A DNA stretch of 34,683 nt from Bacteroidaceae bacterium (GTDB lineage: Bacteria; Bacteroidota; Bacteroidia; Bacteroidales; Bacteroidaceae). Made by a program: the position numbers and the translations under genes. The stretch lies in contig JAGAAZ010000001.1 in NCBI GenBank assembly GCA_017614895.1, positions 1 through 34,683 on the forward strand, in the 5' to 3' direction. The notes below the pieces were generated by a model that ran no database searches, had not been told where the DNA came from, and saw only the letters and a list, made by a program, of their open reading frames with translations. Below are positions 1 through 7,867 of the stretch, piece after piece (the first letter of the stretch is position 1; each line of letters starts with the position of its first letter).

Positions 1-80
1 AACACTGCTGTGTTAACTTTCTTTGCGCTTGCACTGATGGCGATAACTGCTGCGAGAGCGATGGTGATGAACTTTTTCAT
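1..80 (-). CDS. N-terminus of a secreted protein, cut by the window edge
   Basis: Only the first 26 codons are visible. The minus strand has an ATG at 78-80 followed by a classic signal peptide: two lysines, then a hydrophobic run rich in Ala and Ile ending in SASA-K, a plausible signal peptidase I site after residue 19. The rest lies left of the window, so the function cannot be told. The start is supported by a good Bacteroidota promoter about 95 bases upstream on the same strand (176-207). Confidence 0.7.
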   Translation of the reverse strand, partial: MKKFITIALAAVIAISASAKKVNTAV

Positions 81-175
81 AATTGTGATGTTTTAGTTGT
101 TATTAATTATTGTTTTATTATTTCTTGTTTTGTCTTTAACCGTTAACCTTTAACCGTTCTTTTGGGTTGACGATG

Positions 176-207
176 CAAAGTTACGGGCTTTTGTGATGGG
201 TTTCAAA
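176..207 (-). promoter_or_regulatory. Promoter for the leftmost secreted-protein gene
   Basis: On the minus strand a TTTG box (204-207) is followed after 20 bases by TAACTTTG (176-183), which fits the Bacteroidota consensus TTTG-N19-21-TAnnTTTG. Transcription would begin near 170 and give a leader of about 90 bases. That leader contains a short repeated word, TTTAACCGTTAACC, of unknown meaning. Confidence 0.65.
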
Positions 208-370
208 CTGAAAATCCCCAAACAGTAGGGGATTTCCTATAGAAGATATAGGGATGTGGATTTAAACCTTTTGCAAGTGGTTGATTGTGAAAGGATAACA
301 CTGATAATGCTTGTGCTCTGTGTGTTTTTTTTGAACACGAATAACACGAATGACACGAATATTTTTTTTG

Positions 371-485
371 TTTATATTTGGTGTTGTGCTCACTTAATCG
401 TAACGTTGGCTTCGCCGAAGTTACTCACGTTCGACAATAAAAATATGCTTATATTTTGTATTGTGCTCACTTAATCGTAACTTTG
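371..485 (+). repeat. Directly repeated promoter segment (two 38-base copies)
   Basis: Bases 371-408 and 448-485 are near-identical copies (about 34 of 38 positions), 77 bases apart. Each carries a TTG box, the word CTCACTTAATCG and a -7-like box. The first copy ends in TAACGTTG, which breaks the TAnnTTTG consensus; the second ends in TAACTTTG and is intact. Between them, 400-424 can form an imperfect hairpin (GTAAC...GTTAC). The gap from 81 to 503 holds this, the minus-strand promoter at 176-207, and nothing else I can support. Confidence 0.7.
455..485 (+). promoter_or_regulatory. Promoter for the unknown gene and xseAB
   Basis: TTTG (455-458) is followed after 19 bases by TAACTTTG (478-485). 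Transcription should start near 491-493, which leaves an untranslated leader of only about a dozen bases before the ATG at 504. It shares the word CTCACTTAATCG just upstream of the -7 box with promoters at 4156-4186 and 21317-21347. Confidence 0.75.
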
Positions 486-503
486 TACCCAAATAATAGT
501 CGG

Positions 504-1196
504 ATGACAAACAAGGAAAGAGCGGAGCAGTTGATCGGCATGTGCGATTGGAACGGTCTGACGCAGATGCTGGGTAGCCTGAGCAATATGGAGCTGAGGC
601 GGATGGAGCGTGCGATGAGGGAAGAGGTGTTGGTTGGGTTGAGGAATGACTTGTTTTGGGAAACGTTGCTACACATTATTATATTTAAGAGGGCGGCATT
701 CATCAGTGGGGTGACGGCTGTGACGCATCTGGTGAAGGATGGTACACTGGATTTTGAAGTGGAGAGTGTGGGGCGACTGTATGAGCACCTGAAGGCGACG
801 CATGTGGAATCGCTGGTGAAGATATGCAACATGATGGTGCCGGAACTGAAGACGGAGGCACAGGTGATGGGGATGTTTGGGGCGTTTCATGTGGAGAATG
901 AGGTGACGCGATTGGCTGTGCTGCTAAAGGCGGAGCACGATTTGTCCTACTACCTCATCTTCAAGACGCTGAAATTGATAGAGGATAAGGTCATTGCGAG
1001 GAAATGTTGCATGGCATTGGTGAAACGGAAGGACGATCGTGCCTTCAATGCAGTGTGTCTCATCAAGGCGTACTTCGGATTGGACGATCTGCCTGCACGC
1101 TTTTCGCTGACGATTGAACAATATGAACTGAGCCACATTGACAGAAACTACGACACGTTCTGTCATGTGCTGAACGGCAAACGTCCCAAACTATGA
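504..1196 (+). CDS. Unrecognised helical protein, first gene of the xseAB operon
   Basis: A 230-residue protein I do not recognise. It has no signal peptide or membrane segment. It is rich in Leu, Glu, Arg and Lys in a pattern expected of an all-helical soluble protein, possibly a helical-repeat fold (inference). I chose the ATG at 504: the frame is open further upstream, but an earlier TTG at 456 lies inside the promoter. The stop overlaps the xseA start by four bases (ATGA at 1193-1196), so translation of the two is probably coupled. That placement suggests a role connected with exonuclease VII or DNA repair, but this is guilt by association only. Confidence 0.8.
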   Translation: MTNKERAEQLIGMCDWNGLTQMLGSLSNMELRRMERAMREEVLVGLRNDLFWETLLHIIIFKRAAFISGVTAVTHLVKDGTLDFEVESVGRLYEHLKATHVESLVKICNMMVPELKTEAQVMGMFGAFHVENEVTRLAVLLKAEHDLSYYLIFKTLKLIEDKVIARKCCMALVKRKDDRAFNAVCLIKAYFGLDDLPARFSLTIEQYELSHIDRNYDTFCHVLNGKRPKL

Positions 1197-2485
1197 ACGC
1201 ATTGACGCTATACGAACTGAACGGTTTGGTGAGGGAAACGCTGGAGTTGACCCTCAACGATGAGTATTGGGTGCAGGCTGAGATTGCTGAACTGCGCGTG
1301 AATCGTCATTGCTACATGGAACTGGTGCAGAAGGAAGCGCGTGGGAACGGCATTGTGGCGAAGGCACGGGCACAGGTGTGGGCGAATCGGTGGGCATTCA
1401 TCAAACCGATGTTTGAAAATGTGACGGGACAGACGTTGGCAACGGGGATGCAGGTGATGTTGAAAGTGGAGGTGACGTTCCACGAACTCTATGGCTACTC
1501 GTTGAACGTGACGGACATAGACCCCACCTATACGTTGGGCGACATTGCCCGACATCGACAGGAAATCCTACAGAAATTGGCAGAAGCGGGAATCGATACG
1601 ATGAACAAGGAACTGTCTTTGCCACGATTGCTACAACGCATTGCAGTCATCTCGTCGGCATCGGCTGCAGGCTATGGCGATTTCTGTAACCAACTGAATA
1701 ACAACCAACGAGGCTTGGCATTTAGAACCGAGCTGTTTCAGGCGGTGATGCAGGGTAATGAGGTGGAGAGCAGTGTGGTGAGTGCCCTGAATCGCATTGC
1801 GGAGAGGCTGGACGAGTGGGATGTGGTGGTCATCATCCGAGGGGGTGGGGCAACGTCTGACTTGCAGGGCTTCGACTCCCTTTTGTTGGCGGAGAATGTG
1901 GCACAATTCCATCTGCCCATCATCACAGGAATCGGACACGAACGGGACGATACGGTCATTGACTTGATCGCTCATACAAGGGTGAAAACACCAACGGCTG
2001 CTGCTGAATTCCTGATCCATCATCAGGAGCAGGAGCTGGACATGCTGGAGGATTTGTCTGCTCGTCTGACCGACCACGTCAGCCAGTTGCTCTATGGCGA
2101 AACTACCCGTCTGAAGATGTTGGCAGGCAAGATCCCATTGCTCTTCTCCACTGTGAAGGCGAGGGAGGAGGTGCGCCTGCATCGACTCTCGGCATCGCTG
2201 GCAAACAGCAGCGTCCAACGCCTGGAAAAAGCGAAGGGTGGGGTAGAGCTGATGAACCAGCAACTGACCCTGTACTCGTCGGCATTGTTGCAAAGCGAGC
2301 GGAAACGCATCGAATTGATGGAGAGTAAGTTGCAAAGTGCAAACCCGAACAGAATTCTACAGTTGGGTTTCAGCATCACACGTGTTGGAGGGAAGGCGCT
2401 GAGGGATGTGGACGAAGTGAAGGAAGGGGACGAGATAGAGACCACATTAGCATCTGGAATCTTGCGTTCCATCGTCAAAAAATAA
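1193..2485 (+). CDS. xseA: Exodeoxyribonuclease VII large subunit
   Basis: A 430-residue protein, the usual length for XseA. Exonuclease VII degrades single-stranded DNA from both ends to acid-insoluble oligonucleotides and acts in DNA repair. The first ~110 residues form the OB-fold nucleic-acid-binding region (EYWVQAEIAEL at the start). The conserved catalytic domain follows, with VIIRGGGATSDLQGFDS around residues 214-230 and GIGHERD at 246-252, then a motif PTAAAEFL. The C-terminal third is predicted helical and should bind XseB subunits. It overlaps the preceding gene by four bases and xseB follows 28 bases downstream, so one transcript from the 455-485 promoter likely serves all three. 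Confidence 0.95.
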   Translation: MNALTLYELNGLVRETLELTLNDEYWVQAEIAELRVNRHCYMELVQKEARGNGIVAKARAQVWANRWAFIKPMFENVTGQTLATGMQVMLKVEVTFHELYGYSLNVTDIDPTYTLGDIARHRQEILQKLAEAGIDTMNKELSLPRLLQRIAVISSASAAGYGDFCNQLNNNQRGLAFRTELFQAVMQGNEVESSVVSALNRIAERLDEWDVVVIIRGGGATSDLQGFDSLLLAENVAQFHLPIITGIGHERDDTVIDLIAHTRVKTPTAAAEFLIHHQEQELDMLEDLSARLTDHVSQLLYGETTRLKMLAGKIPLLFSTVKAREEVRLHRLSASLANSSVQRLEKAKGGVELMNQQLTLYSSALLQSERKRIELMESKLQSANPNRILQLGFSITRVGGKALRDVDEVKEGDEIETTLASGILRSIVKK

Positions 2486-2513
2486 AGTTAGGGTTAAGGT
2501 TAAAGTAAAAAAT

Positions 2514-2702
2514 ATGGAAGAAAAACTGACGTATGAAAAGGCGGTGAAGCGCCTCGAAGAAATTGTGAAAAGGATTGAAGGTGGAGAGATGGACATCGAC
2601 TCCCTGACCGCCAATCTGAAGGAAGCCAAAAGTTTGGTGGAGTTCTGCAAAGAGAAGCTGACAAATGTGGAGGCTGAAGTGAAGAAATGCCTCGATATGT
2701 GA
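2514..2702 (+). CDS. xseB: Exodeoxyribonuclease VII small subunit
   Basis: A 62-residue, highly charged, helical protein of the usual XseB size and pattern. It starts with EEKLTYEKAVKRLEEIVKRI, followed by a short acidic turn (GGEMDIDSL) and a second helix. Several copies bind the C-terminal region of XseA to build exonuclease VII. It lies directly downstream of xseA on the same strand. A new promoter for ndk begins about 30 bases after its stop, with no clear hairpin terminator between. Confidence 0.95.
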   Translation: MEEKLTYEKAVKRLEEIVKRIEGGEMDIDSLTANLKEAKSLVEFCKEKLTNVEAEVKKCLDM

Positions 2703-2729
2703 AAAAAGCGTAATTTATTGTGCATCTTC

Positions 2730-2760
2730 TTGTGAGACCCAAATCTTTTTCGTACCTTTG
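2730..2760 (+). promoter_or_regulatory. ndk promoter
   Basis: TTG at 2730-2732 is followed after 20 bases by TACCTTTG at 2753-2760, matching the Bacteroidota form. The leader to the ATG at 2803 is about 35 bases. Like several others here the -7 box is preceded by TCG. Confidence 0.75.
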
Positions 2761-2802
2761 CATCGAATTTTTGGATAAAAGAAAAGAGACAATCGGAAAA
2801 CA

Positions 2803-3264
2803 ATGGAGAAAACTCTTGTGATCTTGAAGCCAGGTGCAGTACAGCGCGCACTCGTAGGCGAAGTGACTGCCCGCTTTGAGCGTAAAGGCTTGCGTTTGGC
2901 AGGCATGAAGATGATGCAACTGACAGATGAACTGCTCAATGAGCACTATGCACACCTTGCCGGTAAGCCTTTCTTCCAACGCATCAAGAATTCCATGATG
3001 GCTTCTCCCGTTGTTTGCTGCTGCTATGAGGGTGTTGACGCTGTGGAAACAGTGCGTTCGATGACAGGTAGCACAAACTCAAGAAAGGCGGCTCCAGGCA
3101 CCATTCGTGGTGACTTCGGTATGAGCTTCCAGGAGAACATCATCCACACTTCCGACTCTCCAGAGAATGCGGTCATTGAACTCAACCGCTTCTTCAAGCC
3201 AGAGGAAATCTTTGATTACACTCCTGGCGTATTCCAGTACTTGTATGCAAATGACGAGTACTAA
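2803..3264 (+). CDS. ndk: Nucleoside diphosphate kinase
   Basis: A 153-residue protein of the normal Ndk length. It moves the gamma-phosphate of ATP to nucleoside diphosphates through a phosphohistidine, keeping NTP and dNTP pools balanced. Visible signatures are TLVILKP with Lys9 near the N-terminus, KPFF at 55-58, the nucleotide-binding run AAPGTIRGDFG (96-106), and the active-site block NIIHTSDS (112-119) with catalytic His115. Most family members have HGSDS; here the residue after His is Thr, common in this lineage as far as I recall. It has its own promoter at 2730-2760. The M23 peptidase gene follows 44 bases downstream and may be read from the same promoter. Confidence 0.96.
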   Translation: MEKTLVILKPGAVQRALVGEVTARFERKGLRLAGMKMMQLTDELLNEHYAHLAGKPFFQRIKNSMMASPVVCCCYEGVDAVETVRSMTGSTNSRKAAPGTIRGDFGMSFQENIIHTSDSPENAVIELNRFFKPEEIFDYTPGVFQYLYANDEY

Positions 3265-3308
3265 AACAACCATTTTACTTAACTTCAAACTCCTAAAAAC
3301 AAAACATC

Positions 3309-4067
3309 GTGGATTTTTCAACAATTAAAAAGACTGTCGGTATCTTCGTACTTTCAATGGTAGCTGTGAGTGGCTTCGCTCAGGACATCATCGCAAGACA
3401 GGCTCCATCCGACAAAAGACTTAAAGACATTCGCAACGTAAAACTCAACAATACAGCAGCTATCTCTGCTGACCTCAACAATCCCGCAGCAAATATCTAC
3501 ACGGACTGGACCGACAACCTGAGAAGTTGTACGGGTGCTGTTCCTGCTAACTATAAGATTGACTTGAGAGGCTTCTGCATGCCTACCACAAACCGCAAGA
3601 TCAACTCAAACTTCGGTCCTCGTTGGGGACGTCAGCATGAGGGTATGGACGTGAAGGTCTATATCGGTGATACGATCCGTGCGGCTTTCGACGGTAAGGT
3701 GCGCATCTGTAAGTATAACGGTGGTGGTTATGGCTACTACATCGTGATTCGTCACCCCAATGGTCTCGAGACTCTCTATGGTCACTTGAGCAAGCAGATT
3801 GTGAAGAAGGATCAGGTGGTTCGCGCTGGTGAGCCTATCGGTTTGGGTGGCAACACGGGTAGGTCTAATGGTTCTCACCTTCACTTTGAGACTCGCGTGC
3901 TTGGTCAGCCTATCGACCCTGCTTTGATGTTTGACTTCGTACATCAGGACGTGGTGAGCGACTACTTCGTTCTTCAGAACGGTATCTCTAAGGGCAGCAG
4001 CGTACAGAGCGCCAGCACCATCAGCACGGGTAGTGCACAGGGCAACAACAGAACTGCTCGCAAGTAA
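3309..4067 (+). CDS. Secreted M23 (LytM-type) peptidoglycan endopeptidase
   Basis: A 252-residue exported protein with one M23 peptidase domain. I take the GTG at 3309 as the start because it places a basic patch (KK) and a hydrophobic signal peptide ending near SGFAQ (residue ~25) at the N-terminus. The domain spans about 95-210. It carries the zinc ligands expected of active LytM enzymes: His110 and Asp114 (HEGMD) and His190/His192 (SHLHFE). GGGYGYYIVIRH (138-149) and TLYGHLS (155-161) are typical. It should cut peptide cross-links in peptidoglycan. The Ser/Thr/Gly/Asn-rich tail after 225 is low complexity. A strong terminator follows at 4090-4126. Confidence 0.92.
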   Translation: MDFSTIKKTVGIFVLSMVAVSGFAQDIIARQAPSDKRLKDIRNVKLNNTAAISADLNNPAANIYTDWTDNLRSCTGAVPANYKIDLRGFCMPTTNRKINSNFGPRWGRQHEGMDVKVYIGDTIRAAFDGKVRICKYNGGGYGYYIVIRHPNGLETLYGHLSKQIVKKDQVVRAGEPIGLGGNTGRSNGSHLHFETRVLGQPIDPALMFDFVHQDVVSDYFVLQNGISKGSSVQSASTISTGSAQGNNRTARK

Positions 4068-4089
4068 GAAATTTCATCAACTATCATAC

Positions 4090-4126
4090 ACGCCAAGCAA
4101 TACCACGTTGCTTGGCGTCTTTTTTA
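4090..4126 (+). terminator. Rho-independent terminator after the M23 gene
   Basis: An 11-base perfect stem (ACGCCAAGCAA / TTGCTTGGCGT, 4090-4100 and 4109-4119) with an 8-base loop is followed directly by a T-rich run. It ends the ndk-M23 unit, 30 bases before the next promoter. Confidence 0.9.
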
Positions 4127-4155
4127 TGTATAAAAAAGGAAAAAGGGTTTTTCTT

Positions 4156-4186
4156 TTTGTATTGTTCTCACTTATTCGTACCTTTG
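4156..4186 (+). promoter_or_regulatory. Promoter of the DUF1599 to folE-dnaG-recG block
   Basis: TTTG (4156-4159) is followed after 19 bases by TACCTTTG (4179-4186). The spacer ends in TCTCACTTATTCG, almost the same as in the 455-485 promoter. The leader is roughly 14-20 bases to the ATG at 4207. Confidence 0.8.
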
Positions 4187-4206
4187 CACATCTTTTTAAA
4201 AAGAAT

Positions 4207-4761
4207 ATGGATACTCAGCAACAATTCAAGCAGGCTATGGCAGGCTGTCGCGACATTTTCAAGAAGAAACTGCACGACTATGGGGCTGCGTGGCGCATCA
4301 TGAGACCTTCATCGGTGACTGACCAAATCTTCATCAAGGCAAATCGCATCCGCAGCCTCGAGGTGAAGGGTGTGTCGCTGGTGGGCGAAGGCATCTACCC
4401 TGAGTTTCAGGCCATCGTGAACTATGGCATTGTGGGACTCATTCAGCTGGAGTTGGGTTATGCTGAGACGGAGGATATGGATGCAGCGAAGGCGATGGAG
4501 TATTACGACAAGTATGCTCAGGAAGCCCTCGAACTGATGCTCCGTAAGAATCATGACTACGACGAGGCTTGGCGCTCGATGAGAGTGAGCAGCTACACTG
4601 ACCTCATCCTCATGAAGCTCAACCGCACGAAGCAGATTGAGGGGCACGACGGTCAAACACTCATCTCGGAGGGCATCGATGCCAACTACCTCGATATGAT
4701 CAATTATTCCGTGTTCGGACTCATAAAACTCTCCGAAGCGCAAGATGGAGTCCAAGACTAA
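4207..4761 (+). CDS. DUF1599 protein with two tandem copies of the domain
   Basis: A 184-residue protein of the DUF1599 family (also named nucleotide modification associated domain 1); the biochemical function is not established. The start is the ATG at 4207, just after the promoter, although the frame is open upstream through the terminator. The protein is an internal duplication. The N-terminal copy has KKLHDYGAAWRIMR (21-34), a TDQIFIKANR stretch, then GEGIYPEFQAIVNYGIVGLI. The C-terminal copy repeats this as KNHDYDEAWRSMR, TDLILMKLNR and SEGIDANYLDMINYSVFGLI. Its stop lies inside the next gene (16-base overlap), so the two are probably translated together. Confidence 0.88.
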   Translation: MDTQQQFKQAMAGCRDIFKKKLHDYGAAWRIMRPSSVTDQIFIKANRIRSLEVKGVSLVGEGIYPEFQAIVNYGIVGLIQLELGYAETEDMDAAKAMEYYDKYAQEALELMLRKNHDYDEAWRSMRVSSYTDLILMKLNRTKQIEGHDGQTLISEGIDANYLDMINYSVFGLIKLSEAQDGVQD

Positions 4762-5884
4762 GTCATTGCTGCTTACGATCGCTGTGAATGTATGCCGCCT
4801 GCTCTTGGCTGCGACGTTCATCTTCAGCGGTTTTGTCAAGGCGAACGACCCACTCGGAACCGTCTATAAACTGGAGGATTACGTCCATGCGATGGCGTGG
4901 TTCACTCTGCCCGACACCTTCCTCTTGGGATGTGCAGTGATACTCGCTCTCTTCGAGTTCACGTTGGGTGTGTACCTCCTCTTCGGAATGAAAAGAAAGA
5001 CTACGTCAGGCATCGCACTTGCCTTCATGGTGGTGATGACGCTGCTGACGGTCTATATAGCTATCGCCAACCCTGTGGAAGACTGTGGATGCTTTGGTGA
5101 TGTGCTGATATTGAGCAACGGGGCTACGCTGGCCAAGAACATCGTGCTGTTGGGTGCAGCAGTGCTGGTCAGTCGCTACTACCGACTCCAGAAGGATTTC
5201 CTCGGTCCGACAGCGAAGTGGCTCATTGCCTTATTGTCGCTCTGTCTGATTGTCGGTTATACCATCTATTGCATCATCTGTCTGCCTGTGCTCGACTTCC
5301 GTCCCTACAAGGTGGGTACGAATATGCGGGAGGCTGTCACATCGGGTCAGCAGAAGTTCGACGTGAAGATTGTGTATGAGAAGGATGGGCAGACGATGGA
5401 ATTGGGTGCGGAGGATGAAGATCCAGACTCTACGTGGACGTATGTGGAGACACGTCGTACACCCATCGAGACACAGCATCTCGCTACAGCAGACTTCTAT
5501 GTGGCTGATGCAGACGGGGAGGACGTGACGGAGGATATCCTGCTGGCTGATGGCTATATGCTCCTGCTCATCATTCCAGACCTGATGCATGCAGACGAAG
5601 GATGTGTGGACAAGGTGAATGAGGTGTATGATTATGCGCAGGAGAAAGGGTGGGGCTTCTATTGCCTGACCTCGTCGGAAGACCAGCGGGCGCAGACCTA
5701 CTGGAATGAACATACAGGTGCTGAATACCCCTACCACTTTGCTGAGGAGAGGATGCTGAAGACCGTGGTGCGTGGACATCCAGGACTGGTGCTCCTCCAA
5801 GATGGTGTCATCGTGAAGAAATGGGGCAACTACAACCTGCCCGATGGCGAGGATCTGGATGAAGAGACAGAACAAACAAACTAA
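4745..5884 (+). CDS. BT_3928-type DoxX/MauE-like membrane protein
   Basis: A 379-residue inner-membrane protein. Residues 1-180 contain five likely membrane helices (about 12-31, 56-80, 88-109, 128-144, 157-180), as in DoxX/MauE-like redox-associated proteins. A conserved loop CGCFGD sits at 114-119, between helices 3 and 4. The second half (about 200-370) is soluble and resembles a thioredoxin-like fold (LLADGYMLLLIIPDL and HPGLVLLQDGVIVKKWG), but the usual CxxC is missing, so it may not be an active oxidoreductase (inference). The reaction is unknown. It sits between the DUF1599 gene (16-base overlap) and tpiA (41 bases away), an arrangement I believe is common in Bacteroidales. Confidence 0.87.
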   Translation: MESKTKSLLLTIAVNVCRLLLAATFIFSGFVKANDPLGTVYKLEDYVHAMAWFTLPDTFLLGCAVILALFEFTLGVYLLFGMKRKTTSGIALAFMVVMTLLTVYIAIANPVEDCGCFGDVLILSNGATLAKNIVLLGAAVLVSRYYRLQKDFLGPTAKWLIALLSLCLIVGYTIYCIICLPVLDFRPYKVGTNMREAVTSGQQKFDVKIVYEKDGQTMELGAEDEDPDSTWTYVETRRTPIETQHLATADFYVADADGEDVTEDILLADGYMLLLIIPDLMHADEGCVDKVNEVYDYAQEKGWGFYCLTSSEDQRAQTYWNEHTGAEYPYHFAEERMLKTVVRGHPGLVLLQDGVIVKKWGNYNLPDGEDLDEETEQTN

Positions 5885-5925
5885 AACAATCATAAAGGTT
5901 TAACTCATTAAAAACAAACAAAACT

Positions 5926-6684
5926 ATGGCAAAGAAAATTGTTGCAGGAAACTGGAAGATGAACAAGAACTTGCAGGAAGGTATCGAGTTGGCAAAGGGT
6001 CTCAACGAGGCTTTGGCTGCTGACAAGCCTAACTGTGGTGTAGTGATTTGCACACCATTCATTCATCTTGCAAAGGTATCTGAAATCATTAACCACGACG
6101 TGATCGGTCTTGGTGCTGAGAACTGCGCAGACAAGGCTTCTGGCGCTTACACTGGTGAGGTTTCTGCTGAAATGGTGAAATCTACTGGTGCTGAGTATGT
6201 GATTCTCGGCCACTCTGAGCGTCGTGAATACTACAACGAGACTCCTGAAATCCTGAAGGAGAAGGTTGAGTTGGCACTCGCAAACGGTCTGAAGATTATC
6301 TTCTGCATCGGTGAGTCTCTCGAACAGCGCAAGGCAAATGAGCAGAACGCCGTTGTGAAGGCTGAGCTCGAAGGCAGCGTGTTCCACCTCTCTGCTGAGC
6401 AGTTCAAGAACATCGTGATTGCTTACGAACCCATCTGGGCTATCGGTACTGGTATGACTGCTACAGCTGATCAGGCAGAGGAAATTCACGCATACATCCG
6501 TTCTATCATCGCAGAGAAGTATGGTCAGGCTGTAGCTGATGAGACTTCTATCCTCTATGGTGGTTCTTGCAAGGCTTCTAACGCTCCTGAACTCTTCGCA
6601 AAGCCTGACATCGACGGTGGCCTCATTGGTGGCGCATCTCTCAAGGTGGCAGACTTCAAGGGCATCATCGACGCTTGGAAATAA
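5926..6684 (+). CDS. tpiA: Triosephosphate isomerase
   Basis: A 252-residue protein of normal length. It interconverts dihydroxyacetone phosphate and glyceraldehyde 3-phosphate in glycolysis and gluconeogenesis, in the cytoplasm. All catalytic signatures are present: GNWKMN with Lys11, LGHSERR with His96, and [11 protein letters not shown] with catalytic Glu168, including the flexible loop 6. The phosphate-binding LYGGSCK and GGLIGGASL come near the C-terminus. Codon choice is more uniform (GCT, GGT, AAG) than in the neighbours, as expected of a highly expressed gene. The gap to the next gene carries a 17-base inverted repeat (6698-6743). Confidence 0.97.
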   Translation: MAKKIVAGNWKMNKNLQEGIELAKGLNEALAADKPNCGVVICTPFIHLAKVSEIINHDVIGLGAENCADKASGAYTGEVSAEMVKSTGAEYVILGHSERREYYNETPEILKEKVELALANGLKIIFCIGESLEQRKANEQNAVVKAELEGSVFHLSAEQFKNIVIAYEPIWAIGTGMTATADQAEEIHAYIRSIIAEKYGQAVADETSILYGGSCKASNAPELFAKPDIDGGLIGGASLKVADFKGIIDAWK

Positions 6685-6697
6685 TCATTTAGTTTAA

Positions 6698-6743
6698 GGA
6701 GTTATCGCTTCGCTCGAAGTTATCGAAGCGAAGCGTTAACTCC
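6698..6743. repeat. Long inverted repeat between tpiA and the SPOR gene
   Basis: The arms 6698-6714 and 6727-6743 (GGAGTTATCGCTTCGCT and its complement) pair at 16 of 17 positions around a 12-base loop. No T-run follows directly, so it is not a textbook terminator. The words AAGTTATCG, GATAACTTC and TTAACTTC recur around it, giving it the look of a small palindromic repeat element. It could dampen read-through from tpiA or protect the tpiA mRNA 3' end. Confidence 0.7.
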
Positions 6744-6796
6744 GATAACTTCTTTAACTTCTGAAAAAATATATTTTCTCCTAATTCAACTCAACA

Positions 6797-7285
6797 ATGA
6801 AAAGACTTCTAACTCTCACAATTTCTATTTTGTTGTGTACCATCACCATGTCTGCGCAGAACTTTACCGAGCACATTCAGAGCAATGTGTCGGGGCAAGG
6901 CACAGTGACAGTACACCAGGACTCCATTCTTGACGATATGGTGAACGGGAAGAAGCAGTTCGTTCCTGAGAAGAAGGAGACACAACGCGACCTTCCGGGC
7001 ATTCCGAGAGGCAAGAAAACCAAGGCGCGTGGTTATCGCATCCAAGTGTATTGGGGCGGCAGTACACGCTCTGACGAGACCAATGCACGTCGTGCAGGCT
7101 CCAGAGTAGCCACCATCTTCCCCGAACTGGGTGTCTATACCACCTTCGAGTCGCCTAACTGGCGATGCCGTGTGGGCGATTTCGTCACCCGTAAGGAGGC
7201 TGATGAGTACCTCGACAAGATGAAGAGTGCACGACTGGCACAAGGTGCCATCATCGTCAAGAGTGAAGTGTATGTCTATCAATAA
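6797..7285 (+). CDS. Secreted SPOR-domain protein
   Basis: A 162-residue exported protein. The signal peptide spans residues 1 to about 20 (two basic residues, hydrophobic core, cleavage near MSA-Q). A short linker rich in charged residues follows. The C-terminal ~80 residues form a SPOR domain, seen in the pattern RGYRIQVYWGG, NARRAGSRVATIFP, then WRCRVGDFVTRKEADEYLDKM. SPOR domains bind peptidoglycan stripped of stem peptides, often at the division site, so the protein probably sits in the periplasm on the cell wall. folE follows 15 bases after its stop. Confidence 0.85.
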   Translation: MKRLLTLTISILLCTITMSAQNFTEHIQSNVSGQGTVTVHQDSILDDMVNGKKQFVPEKKETQRDLPGIPRGKKTKARGYRIQVYWGGSTRSDETNARRAGSRVATIFPELGVYTTFESPNWRCRVGDFVTRKEADEYLDKMKSARLAQGAIIVKSEVYVYQ

Positions 7286-7300
7286 CATAGTAAGAGTGAA

Positions 7301-7867
7301 ATGAATAAGGAAGAAAAGATAGAACTTCTGAAAGACACTTGTACCAAGAGCCTTGAAGCCATTGGCGAAGACCCTCAGCGTGAGGGACTGAAACGCACCC
7401 CTGAACGTTTGGCACGTACCTTCCTCGAACTGACCAGAGGTTATGCGATGGATCCAGTTGCGACCCTCAAATCTGCTGTGTTTCAAGAGGATTACGACCA
7501 GATGGTGGTGGTCAAGGACATCGAGTTCTACTCTCTTTGCGAACACCACATTCTCCCCTTCTTTGGTAAGGTGCATGTGGCATACATTCCCAACGGCAAC
7601 ATCGTAGGTCTCAGTAAGATACCTCGTATGGTGGATATCTTTTCCCATCGTCTGCAAGTGCAGGAACACCTGACCAAGCAGATCTGCGATTGCCTTCAGC
7701 AGGCTCTCAATCCGCTTGGCGCCATCGTGGTGATAGAGGCACAGCACATGTGCATCCAGATGCGTGGCATCGAGAAGCAGGGTTCTGTCACCCAAACCAT
7801 TTACTATACCGGTGTTTTTGAGAACACTGAGAAACGAAAAGAATTCCTCAATCTGATTAGGACTTGA
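7301..7867 (+). CDS. folE: GTP cyclohydrolase I
   Basis: A 188-residue protein of typical FolE length. It converts GTP to 7,8-dihydroneopterin triphosphate, the first step of tetrahydrofolate (and queuosine-related) synthesis. Zinc ligands are Cys80 and His83 in the SLCEHH motif and Cys151 in HMCIQMRG. The core stretch [20 protein letters not shown] (103-122) and the end motif [13 protein letters not shown] are intact. The stop overlaps the dnaG TTG start (TTGA at 7864-7867), so the pair is likely translationally coupled. Confidence 0.96.
   Translation: MNKEEKIELLKDTCTKSLEAIGEDPQREGLKRTPERLARTFLELTRGYAMDPVATLKSAVFQEDYDQMVVVKDIEFYSLCEHHILPFFGKVHVAYIPNGNIVGLSKIPRMVDIFSHRLQVQEHLTKQICDCLQQALNPLGAIVVIEAQHMCIQMRGIEKQGSVTQTIYYTGVFENTEKRKEFLNLIRT

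Noticed and set aside
256..474. 72-codon plus-strand ORF in the first intergenic region
   Set aside because: It runs through both promoter copies, is Asn/Thr/Ile-rich without family resemblance, and has no promoter of its own.
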